Origin: Nitriliruptoraceae bacterium
GTDB taxonomy: Bacteria; Actinomycetota; Nitriliruptoria; Nitriliruptorales; Nitriliruptoraceae
Length of the DNA stretch: 7,975 bases
NCBI GenBank assembly: GCA_007120485.1
Contig: SKNP01000425.1
Span: forward strand, 1 to 7,975
Direction: 5' to 3'
Notes under the pieces: model-generated
Seen by the model: the letters and a program-made list of their open reading frames with translations, nothing else
Database searches by the model: none
What the model was told of the DNA's origin: nothing
In this document: positions 1 to 5,481 of the stretch, in pieces
Position numbering within the stretch: position 1 is the first letter of the stretch
How the letters are laid out: each line of letters begins with the position of its first letter
Translations under genes and position numbers: made by a program

Positions 1-1
1 C

Positions 2-376
2 CTGGTGCTGTTCGAGGTGCTGCGCGGCGGGGGCTTCGCCTCAGGCGGCTTCAACTTCGACACCAAGCTGCGACGCCAGAGCCTGGACCGCAACGACCTG
101 TTCCACGGCCACATCGGCGGTATCGACACCCTCGCACAGGCGCTGCTGGTCGCCGCCGATCTCCACGAGGATGCCACCCTGTCCGCGGCCCGCGACCAGC
201 GCTACGGCGACTGGGATGGCGAACTCGGACGGTCCATCACCGAGGGGACGGCCACGCTGGCGTCGCTGGCTGACCACGTCACCCGAGCAGGGCTCGATCC
301 CGCCCCGCGGTCCGGCCAGCAGGAGCTCCTAGAGAACCGCGTCAACCAGGCGATCTGGGGCCTGGGGCGGCCGTAA
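2..376 (+). CDS. xylA: Xylose isomerase, class II type, C-terminal part (5' end outside window)
   Basis: Xylose isomerase interconverts D-xylose and D-xylulose in the cytoplasm, the first step of the bacterial isomerase route. About 124 C-terminal residues are visible, roughly the last quarter of a 440-residue class II enzyme; the reading frame is open to the window edge and ends at TAA 374-376. Recognition rests on GGFNFDTKLRRQS (visible residues 15-27) followed by DLFHGHIGGIDT, the block that in E. coli XylA reads GGLNFDAKVRRQS...DLFYGHIGAMDT. The Asp of NFD (visible residue 20) matches a metal-ligand aspartate of the family. The tail also fits class II: QRYGDWDGELG, and SGQQELLENRVNQ against SGRQEQLENLVN. 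The short actinobacterial class I enzymes end quite differently. It lies in tandem upstream of the beta-glucoside operon, 107 nt before the operator, consistent with a plant-polysaccharide sugar locus; whether it shares regulation cannot be seen because its promoter is outside. Confidence 0.95.
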   Translation: MVLFEVLRGGGFASGGFNFDTKLRRQSLDRNDLFHGHIGGIDTLAQALLVAADLHEDATLSAARDQRYGDWDGELGRSITEGTATLASLADHVTRAGLDPAPRSGQQELLENRVNQAIWGLGRP

Positions 377-380
377 GCGG

Positions 381-411
381 CTGATCCATCCACCGCCGCG
401 TGCGGGATCAG
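381..411 (+). terminator. Hairpin after xylA, possible weak terminator
   Basis: Four bases after the xylA stop, CTGATCC (381-387) is the exact reverse complement of GGATCAG (405-411), giving a 7-bp stem with a 17-nt loop. An alternative 6-bp pairing, CCATCC 386-391 with GGATGG 411-416, competes with it. No T-run follows, so it is not a canonical intrinsic terminator. It may end or attenuate xylA transcription before the next promoter, or only protect the mRNA 3' end. Confidence 0.35.
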
Positions 412-443
412 GATGGAACGCCGGGGCATCTCGGCGAAAGTGG

Positions 444-472
444 TTGACAGCAACGAATGGTTGGACGACACT
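444..472 (+). promoter_or_regulatory. Probable promoter of the sugar-uptake operon
   Basis: A perfect -35 hexamer TTGACA lies at 444-449. With a 17-nt spacer the -10 position is GACACT (467-472), which keeps the A at position 2 and T at position 6 of TATAAT but is otherwise weak. The AT-richer ACTAAT at 473-478 looks more like a -10 but would need a 23-nt spacer. With the first choice transcription would start near 478-480, immediately before the palindromic operator, so a bound repressor would block polymerase. The -35 is clear; the -10 choice is uncertain. Confidence 0.55.
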
Positions 473-482
473 ACTAATAGTT

Positions 483-500
483 CGTGGGAGCGCTCTCACG
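483..500. promoter_or_regulatory. CebR/CelR-type LacI-family operator
   Basis: The 18-bp sequence CGTGGGAGCGCTCTCACG is an inverted repeat with one mismatched pair (G487 against T496). Its 14-bp core TGGGAGCGCTCTCA (485-498) differs by one base from TGGGAGCGCTCCCA, the known binding site of Streptomyces CebR and Thermobifida CelR. It sits just after the predicted transcription start and about 170 bases upstream of the binding-protein start codon. The LacI-family protein encoded at the end of the same operon carries the matching kind of recognition helix. Binding by that protein is inferred. Confidence 0.88.
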
Positions 501-546
501 CCGAGGCACCGACGCCCTGTGCGGAGCGAGCGAACCTGCAGAAGCG

Positions 547-649
547 TCCCGGATCACGCCCAAGCGTGGCTCGGGGAACGACCCGACGGACCACCGGTCC
601 GTCGGCACAGGCCCGGAGGCAGGGCCTGAGGTGGTCCGGTTCGTACCGG
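547..649 (+). promoter_or_regulatory. Structured 5' leader with consecutive hairpins
   Basis: Four stem-loops can be drawn by eye within about 100 nt of leader. (a) 547-576: outer CCCG 548-551 with CGGG 572-575, inner CACGC 555-559 with GCGTG 564-568. (b) 583-605: a perfect 10-bp stem, CCGACGGACC with GGTCCGTCGG, loop ACC. (c) 608-628: a 7-bp stem, CAGGCCC with GGGCCTG. (d) 636-649: a 5-bp stem, CCGGT with ACCGG, loop TCGT. An alternative pairing of CTGAGG 626-631 with CCTCAG 665-670 would break (c) and close a loop around the ribosome-binding site. No known riboswitch class is recognised. The 10-bp stem is unlikely to be chance; the others could be expected in GC-rich DNA. Confidence 0.4.
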
Positions 650-653
650 GCGC

Positions 654-662
654 GGAGAGGAG
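654..662 (+). promoter_or_regulatory. Ribosome binding site of the binding-protein gene
   Basis: GGAGAGGAG lies 8 nt before ATG 671. It decides the start: the frame is open upstream to 413, but the earlier in-frame codons would place the promoter and operator inside the coding region and would bury the signal peptide. GAGG 657-660 can pair with CCTC 665-668, so the site may be partly masked in the mRNA. Confidence 0.8.
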
Positions 663-670
663 TCCCTCAG

Positions 671-2011
671 ATGAGGATCAAGTGGCTGGCAGCACCGCTG
701 GCGCTCGCACTGGTACTGGGTGCCTGCGCAGGCGATGACAACGGTACGACGGACGAGGAGGTCGAGACCGAGGACGCGGCCGAGACCGACGACGACGGTG
801 ACGACGGTGACGGTGAAGCGGCCGATGCCGATGCCGAGCCGGTCACGCTGTCGATGTGGGTGTTCACCGGGATGAACCTCGACGACCTCGTCGGCCAGTA
901 CGAGGAGGAGAACCCGCACGTGACCGTCGAGATCCAGTCGACGGAACACGGTGACCACCACGACGCGTTGTTCACCGAACTCGCGGCGGGCGGTGGTCCG
1001 GACATCGCGGCGATCGAGGTCGCCTTCATCAACGAGATGGCCGAGCAGTACCAGATGTGGCACAACCTCTACGACTACGGCGCAGCCGACATCGAAGGCG
1101 ACTACCTCGACTGGAAGATCGAACAGGCGCAGAACGTCGAGGGTGACCACCTCATCGGGATCCCGACCGACATCGGCGGGATGGCGATGGCTTACCGCTG
1201 GGACCTGTTCGAGGAGGCTGGGCTGCCCACCGACCGTGACGAGGTCTCCGACCTCTGGGTCGACTCATGGGAGGACTTCATCGAGGTCGGGACCGAGTAC
1301 ACCGAGGCCACCGGGCGCGGGTTCGTCGACAACGAAGCGAACCTGTGGAACGCCGTGGTCAACCAGGACCCGAACACCTTCTTCGACGCGGACGGCAACC
1401 CGATCTACGACGAGAGCGAGCACGTCCAGTACGCCTGGGACGTGGTCATCGACGCGATCGAGTCCGACATCATCGCCGAGGTCCCCGCATGGTCCGCGGA
1501 GTGGGAGGCCGGGATGTCCGACGGCTCCTTCGCTGTGCTGACCGCCCCCGCCTGGATGATGGGCTACATCATGGACGTCGCTCCCGACACCGAGGGCAAC
1601 TGGGACCTGGCTGAGGTCCCGGAGGCCGGCGGGAACTGGGGCGGCTCGCACCTGGGCGTCCCCGCCGCTTCGGACAACCCCGAAGAGGCCTACGCCCTGA
1701 TCGAGTTCCTGCTGTCTCCGGAGAACCAGCAGTACCAGTTCACCGAGTACGGCCAGTTCCCGTCGGTCCCGGAGCTCTTCGACTCCGAGGAGATCCAGAG
1801 CTTCGAGAGCGAGTTCTTCAACAACGCCCCGGTCGGTCCGATCTACGCGGACAACGCCGAGCGGGTCGTCGCGCAGAACACCGGTCCCAACTACAACGCC
1901 ATCGACACCGAGTTCGGGGACGGGCTGGGCCGTGTACTCGACGGCAACGAGTCGCCCGAGGAGGCGTGGGAGTCCGTGCTCAACAACATCAGCAGCCAAC
2001 TCGGGATGTGA
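671..2011 (+). CDS. cebE: ABC transporter sugar-binding lipoprotein, CebE-like (CUT1 family)
   Basis: Extracytoplasmic solute-binding protein of a carbohydrate ABC importer, 446 residues, anchored outside the membrane as a lipoprotein. Residues 1-18 form a type II signal peptide (MRIKW, then a hydrophobic run) ending in lipobox LGAC with Cys19 as the lipidated residue. Residues 20-57 are a highly acidic, low-complexity linker rich in Asp and Glu with no Lys or Arg. The folded domain starts at VTLSMW (58-63); GGGPDIAAIE (107-116) and GGNWGGS (320-326) with the following VPAASDNPEEAYALIEF block are typical of family 1 sugar-binding proteins. By hand count the mature protein has about 99 Asp+Glu against one Lys and five Arg. 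The permeases, GH1 enzyme and operator that accompany it point to cellobiose or cello-oligosaccharides; another beta-glucoside or xylo-oligosaccharide is possible. The cebE name is by operon analogy. Confidence 0.93.
   Translation: MRIKWLAAPLALALVLGACAGDDNGTTDEEVETEDAAETDDDGDDGDGEAADADAEPVTLSMWVFTGMNLDDLVGQYEEENPHVTVEIQSTEHGDHHDALFTELAAGGGPDIAAIEVAFINEMAEQYQMWHNLYDYGAADIEGDYLDWKIEQAQNVEGDHLIGIPTDIGGMAMAYRWDLFEEAGLPTDRDEVSDLWVDSWEDFIEVGTEYTEATGRGFVDNEANLWNAVVNQDPNTFFDADGNPIYDESEHVQYAWDVVIDAIESDIIAEVPAWSAEWEAGMSDGSFAVLTAPAWMMGYIMDVAPDTEGNWDLAEVPEAGGNWGGSHLGVPAASDNPEEAYALIEFLLSPENQQYQFTEYGQFPSVPELFDSEEIQSFESEFFNNAPVGPIYADNAERVVAQNTGPNYNAIDTEFGDGLGRVLDGNESPEEAWESVLNNISSQLGM
791..814 (+). repeat. 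Short tandem repeat in the acidic linker of the binding protein
   Basis: The 9-bp unit GACGACGGT occurs twice head to tail (791-799, 800-808), followed by a partial unit GACGGT (809-814). It encodes Asp-Asp-Gly repeats in the linker between the lipid anchor and the binding domain. Such in-frame repeats can change copy number by slippage without breaking the frame, altering tether length. Confidence 0.7.
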
Positions 2012-2032
2012 TGCTGCTCGAGCGTGGCTAGA

Positions 2033-2066
2033 CACGGGGGCCGAGGCCCGAGCCTCGGCCCCCGTG
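2033..2066 (+). terminator. Strong intercistronic hairpin between binding-protein and permease genes
   Basis: CACGGGGGCCGAGGC (2033-2047) and GCCTCGGCCCCCGTG (2052-2066) are perfect reverse complements: a 15-bp, very GC-rich stem with the 4-nt loop CCGA, starting 21 nt after the binding-protein stop. No T-tract follows (CGACATATCG). In sugar ABC operons such hairpins commonly reduce read-through or protect the upstream mRNA, so that far more binding protein than permease is made. That role is inferred. Confidence 0.7.
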
Positions 2067-2120
2067 CGACATATCGCTCCGCACGTTGACGTCCCCTCGG
2101 ACGATGACCGGGAGAGACCG

Positions 2121-3146
2121 ATGGCTGCCGTCCAGTCAGATGACCCGGGCCTCACGCCCCGGAGCACGATGAGTTGGTGGTTCCGCCGTGAGGCGCGGAT
2201 CGCCCCCTACCTCTACATCTCCCCCTTCTTCCTCCTGTTCCTGGTCTTCGGGGTCTTCACCGTCGCCTTCACCGCGTGGGTGTCGCTGCACGATTGGCAC
2301 ATCTTCGACACCGCGGCGGGTGGCGGAACCTTCGTCGGGCTCGACAACTACGCACGGCTGCTCAACGACGCGCGGTTCTGGCGCTCGGCGACCAACACGT
2401 TCTCGATCCTGTTGATGTCCACCATCCCGCAGATGCTCCTCGCGCTCGTGCTCGCCGAACTGCTCAACGACCGCCGCTTGCGTGGTCCCCACATCTTCCG
2501 CAGCGGCCTGTTGATCCCCAACATCACCTCCGTCGTCGCGATCACGATCGTCTTCCAGTCGCTGTTCGGCCGGCACTACGGCCTGATCAACGTCGCCCTG
2601 GACTTCATCGGTCTGGACATGGTGAACTGGACGTCGAGCCGGATCGGTTCGCACTTCGCGATCGCCACGATGGTCAACTGGCAGTGGACCGGTTACAACA
2701 CGCTGATCTTCCTCGCGGCGATGCAGTCGATCCCCTCGGACCTCATCGAGGCCGCGCGCGTCGACGGTGCGGGGCGCATCAAGCGGTGGTGGAAGATCAC
2801 CGTGCCGTTGCTGCGTCCGACGATCCTGTTCGCCACCGTGCTCTCGGTGATCGGCAACTTCCAGCTGTTCGCGCAGCCGCTGCTGTTCGCTCCCGGCGTC
2901 GGGTCGATGGGCGGCAACGACCAGCAGTTCCTGACGATCCTGCTCTACCTCTACAACATGGCCTTCCGCCAGTTCCAGTTCGGCTACGCCTCGGCGATCG
3001 CGTGGATGCTCGTGCTCCTCACCGCCGTCGCCGCGCTGATGGTCTACGCCGGGGTCGGGTACCTCAACCGACGGGAGAACCGGTCCGCACTCGAGGTGGA
3101 ACGGATGCGAGAACGGGCCAACGCGCGCCAGGAGGCGGGAGCATGA
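2121..3146 (+). CDS. cebF: ABC transporter permease, CUT1 MalF/CebF-like
   Basis: Inner-membrane permease of a carbohydrate ABC importer, 341 residues. Hydrophobic segments are visible at about 27-56 (APYLYISPFFLLFLVFGVF...), 94-114, 131-149, 177-200, 232-256 and 288-313. The cytoplasmic EAA loop that docks the ATPase is at 210-230: EAARVDGAGRIKRWWKITVP, with the conserved Gly216 and Pro229. The start ATG 2121 is chosen because GGGAG (2110-2114) lies 6 nt upstream; ATG 2169 is an alternative, but its GGAG is only 4 nt away. It follows the 15-bp hairpin, and its stop overlaps the next start (ATGA at 3143-3146), so the two permeases are probably translationally coupled and assemble as a heterodimer. 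No ATPase gene is present in the window. Substrate is inferred from context. Confidence 0.93.
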   Translation: MAAVQSDDPGLTPRSTMSWWFRREARIAPYLYISPFFLLFLVFGVFTVAFTAWVSLHDWHIFDTAAGGGTFVGLDNYARLLNDARFWRSATNTFSILLMSTIPQMLLALVLAELLNDRRLRGPHIFRSGLLIPNITSVVAITIVFQSLFGRHYGLINVALDFIGLDMVNWTSSRIGSHFAIATMVNWQWTGYNTLIFLAAMQSIPSDLIEAARVDGAGRIKRWWKITVPLLRPTILFATVLSVIGNFQLFAQPLLFAPGVGSMGGNDQQFLTILLYLYNMAFRQFQFGYASAIAWMLVLLTAVAALMVYAGVGYLNRRENRSALEVERMRERANARQEAGA

Positions 3147-4063
3147 CCAACGTCGATGCCGTCAAGGCCCAGTCCGCGGCAGGGCCGACACCGGGCAACG
3201 AACGGCAAGCCCCCACCTTCAAGCCCAACAAGCGCCGGTTCAGCTGGGCCAACAACTGGCACTACCTGGTGCTGACCGTCGCGCTCTTCATCTCGGTCTT
3301 CCCGTTCTACTGGATGTTCGTGGTCGGCTCCAACACCAACGCCGACGTCGCGCAGGTCCCGCCACGGATCACCCCGGGACCGAACTTCATCGAGAACGCG
3401 ACCAACGCCATGAACGCCGTGCCGTTCCTGCGGTCGTTGCTCAACACCTTCATCGTCGCGGGGACCGTGACCGTCTCCGCGGTGTTCTTCGGCACCCTTG
3501 CCGGGTTCGCGTTCGCCAAGATGCAGTTCCGGGGCAACAAGGCCCTCATGGCCTTCGTCATCGCCACCATGATGATCCCGCTGCAGCAGCTGGGGCTGAT
3601 CCCGCTGTACATGCTCATGGACCGGTTCGGCTGGGTCGGTCAGCTGCGGGCGGTGATCGTGCCGGCGTTGGTCACCGGCTTCGCCGTGTTCTGGATGCGG
3701 CAGGTCATCGCCACCTCGGTCCACGACGAACTGCTCGAGGCTGGGCGTGTCGACGGGTGCGCGACCTTCGGGCTGTTCCGCCACGTGGTGATCCCGTCGG
3801 TGCGATCGGGTGCCGCGGTCCTCGGGATGTTCACGTTCCTGTTCATGTGGAACGACTTCCTCTGGCCGCTGGTGGTGCTGGGTGGGAACCAGGACGCCCA
3901 CACGATCCAGATCGCCCTGCGCAACATGAGCCAGACCTACTACGCCGATTACGCCTTGGTGCTCGCTGGGACGTTCATGAGCCTCATCCCGTTGATCATC
4001 GTGTTCGTGATCTTCGCGCGACAGATGATCGCTGGTGTCATGGAAGGTGCGGTGAAGGGATGA
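3143..4063 (+). CDS. cebG: ABC transporter permease, CUT1 MalG/CebG-like
   Basis: Second inner-membrane permease of the importer, 306 residues. A basic N-terminal stretch (KPNKRRF, 27-33) precedes the first membrane helix at about 40-62 (YLVLTVALFISVFPFYWMFV); further helices lie near 102-125, 135-158, 168-188, 222-245 and 272-293. The EAA loop is at 199-218, EAGRVDGCATFGLFRHVVIP, with Gly replacing the third Ala of EAA, a tolerated variation. FMWNDFLWPL (234-243) is typical of MalG-type subunits. The start ATG 3143 overlaps the previous stop by 4 nt and has GGAGG at 3131-3135, 7 nt upstream. Its own stop overlaps the start of the beta-glucosidase gene (ATGA at 4060-4063). Confidence 0.93.
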   Translation: MTNVDAVKAQSAAGPTPGNERQAPTFKPNKRRFSWANNWHYLVLTVALFISVFPFYWMFVVGSNTNADVAQVPPRITPGPNFIENATNAMNAVPFLRSLLNTFIVAGTVTVSAVFFGTLAGFAFAKMQFRGNKALMAFVIATMMIPLQQLGLIPLYMLMDRFGWVGQLRAVIVPALVTGFAVFWMRQVIATSVHDELLEAGRVDGCATFGLFRHVVIPSVRSGAAVLGMFTFLFMWNDFLWPLVVLGGNQDAHTIQIALRNMSQTYYADYALVLAGTFMSLIPLIIVFVIFARQMIAGVMEGAVKG

Positions 4064-5481
4064 CCGACCACCCCACCCCGCCCGACACGACCACCTTCCC
4101 GGAGCACTTCCTCTGGGGCGCGGCCACCGCCTCCTACCAGATCGAAGGTGCCGTCCGGGAAGATGGCCGCGGGCCGACCATCTGGGACACGTTCAGCCAC
4201 ACTCCGGGGCGCGTGCGAGGGGGCGACACCGGCGACGTCGCGGCAGACCACTACCACCGCGTCGAGCAGGACGTCGCCTTGATGCGCGACCTCAACCTGG
4301 ACGCTTACCGCTTCTCCATCGCCTGGTCGCGCGTCATCCCGGATGGCGACGGGGCCATCGAACCCCGAGGCCTCGCGTTCTATCGACACCTGGTGACGAC
4401 GCTGCGCGCTGCCGGTATCGAACCGGTCATCACCCTCTACCACTGGGATCTCCCCCAGGCGTTGCAGGATCGTGGCGGCTGGGCCAACCGCGCCACCGCC
4501 GATGCGTTCGTGCGGTACGCCGCGGTGGTCCATGACGCGCTCGGCTCGCACGTCGATACCTGGATGACCCTGAACGAGCCCTGGTGTGCTGCGTTCCTGG
4601 GCCATGCCAGCGGCGAGCACGCGCCCGGCCTGACCGATCCACGTGCCTCACTCCGCGCCGCACACCACCTCCTGCTGGCACACGGCGACGCCACCGCCGC
4701 CATGCGGCGCGCCGCCGGTCCCGAGCATCGCTTCGGGATCGTGCCCAACCTCTACGGTGTCCAGCCGGGCAGCGATCGTCCGGAGGATCACGCCGCCGCA
4801 CATCTGATCGATGGCTTGCAGAACCGCATGTGGCTCGACACGACCTTGAAGGGCCAGTACCCAACGGACGTCCGCGCCATCTTCGCGCGGTTCTCGGCGC
4901 TCGACGCGATCGAGGACGGCGATGAGGCCCGGATCGCGCAGCCGCTCGACCTGCTCGGCATCAACTACTACCAGCAGCACCATGTCGCGGCCGGCGACGG
5001 ACAGGGGCTGGGCTCACCGTTCCCTGGTGGTGACGAGGTCGCGTTCCTCCCCAGTGCCCAGCCCCGGACCGCTATGGGCTGGGGTGTGGAGCCGGATGGC
5101 CTCCGGGACCTCCTGGTCCGCCTCCATGAGGAGTACGGTTCCCCACCGATCATGGTCTGCGAGAACGGCGCCTGCTTCGATGACGTGGTGGACGACCACG
5201 GCCGGATCCACGACCCTGACCGGCGCGACTTCATCGCGGCGCACGTCGACGCGGTGGAACGGGCGATCGAGGCTGGCGTGGACGTCCGCGGCTACTTCGT
5301 CTGGTCGTTGCTCGACAACTTCGAGTGGGCGCACGGGTACGAACGGAGGTTCGGGATCGTGCACGTGGACTACGAGACCCAGCGACGCACGGTCAAGTCC
5401 AGCGGCGCCTGGTACCGCGATCACATCGCGGCCACGAAGGCCGCGGCCGCCGGAGCCACCGTCTCCGTCGTCGACGCGTGA
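4060..5481 (+). CDS. bglC: Glycoside hydrolase family 1 beta-glucosidase
   Basis: Retaining GH1 enzyme of 473 residues, normal length for the family, with no signal peptide and therefore cytoplasmic. It would release glucose from cellobiose or other beta-glucosides brought in by the adjacent importer. The family signature FLWGAATASYQIEGA is at 17-31 (Gln27 for sugar binding). His128 in YHWD, Asn172 and the acid/base Glu173 in TLNEPW (170-175), Tyr303 in INYY, the nucleophile Glu368 in VCENG (366-370), and Trp415, Glu422 and Trp423 in the VWSLLDNFEW region complete the active site. The nucleophile motif has Cys367 where most members have Thr (TENG). The start overlaps the cebG stop by 4 nt; GGAAGG at 4042-4047 is a rather distant Shine-Dalgarno, so coupling to cebG is likely. 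GH1 enzymes also include beta-galactosidases and beta-fucosidases; beta-glucosidase is favoured by the operator and operon order. Confidence 0.94.
   Translation: MTDHPTPPDTTTFPEHFLWGAATASYQIEGAVREDGRGPTIWDTFSHTPGRVRGGDTGDVAADHYHRVEQDVALMRDLNLDAYRFSIAWSRVIPDGDGAIEPRGLAFYRHLVTTLRAAGIEPVITLYHWDLPQALQDRGGWANRATADAFVRYAAVVHDALGSHVDTWMTLNEPWCAAFLGHASGEHAPGLTDPRASLRAAHHLLLAHGDATAAMRRAAGPEHRFGIVPNLYGVQPGSDRPEDHAAAHLIDGLQNRMWLDTTLKGQYPTDVRAIFARFSALDAIEDGDEARIAQPLDLLGINYYQQHHVAAGDGQGLGSPFPGGDEVAFLPSAQPRTAMGWGVEPDGLRDLLVRLHEEYGSPPIMVCENGACFDDVVDDHGRIHDPDRRDFIAAHVDAVERAIEAGVDVRGYFVWSLLDNFEWAHGYERRFGIVHVDYETQRRTVKSSGAWYRDHIAATKAAAAGATVSVVDA

Noticed and set aside
444..629. Possible leader peptide beginning with TTG at 444
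   Set aside because: It would begin inside the -35 element and run through the operator, has no ribosome-binding site, and the product is Arg/Pro-rich without a regulatory codon run.
413..670. In-frame N-terminal extension of the binding protein starting at 413
   Set aside because: It would place the promoter and operator in coding sequence and put 86 residues before an otherwise perfect lipoprotein signal peptide; ATG 671 has a strong ribosome-binding site.
554..1150. Long minus-strand open frame opposite the binding-protein gene
   Set aside because: It is antisense to a clear gene, its Val/Arg-rich composition is typical of a GC-rich shadow frame, and no domain is recognisable.
1265..2167. 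300-codon minus-strand open frame opposite the binding-protein gene and intergenic hairpin
   Set aside because: It mirrors the third-position GC bias of the real plus-strand gene and shows no recognisable motif.
2276..3142. Upstream extension of the second permease through the first permease gene in another frame
   Set aside because: The Arg/Pro-rich translation is a shadow; ATG 3143 has GGAGG at the right distance and the ATGA overlap.
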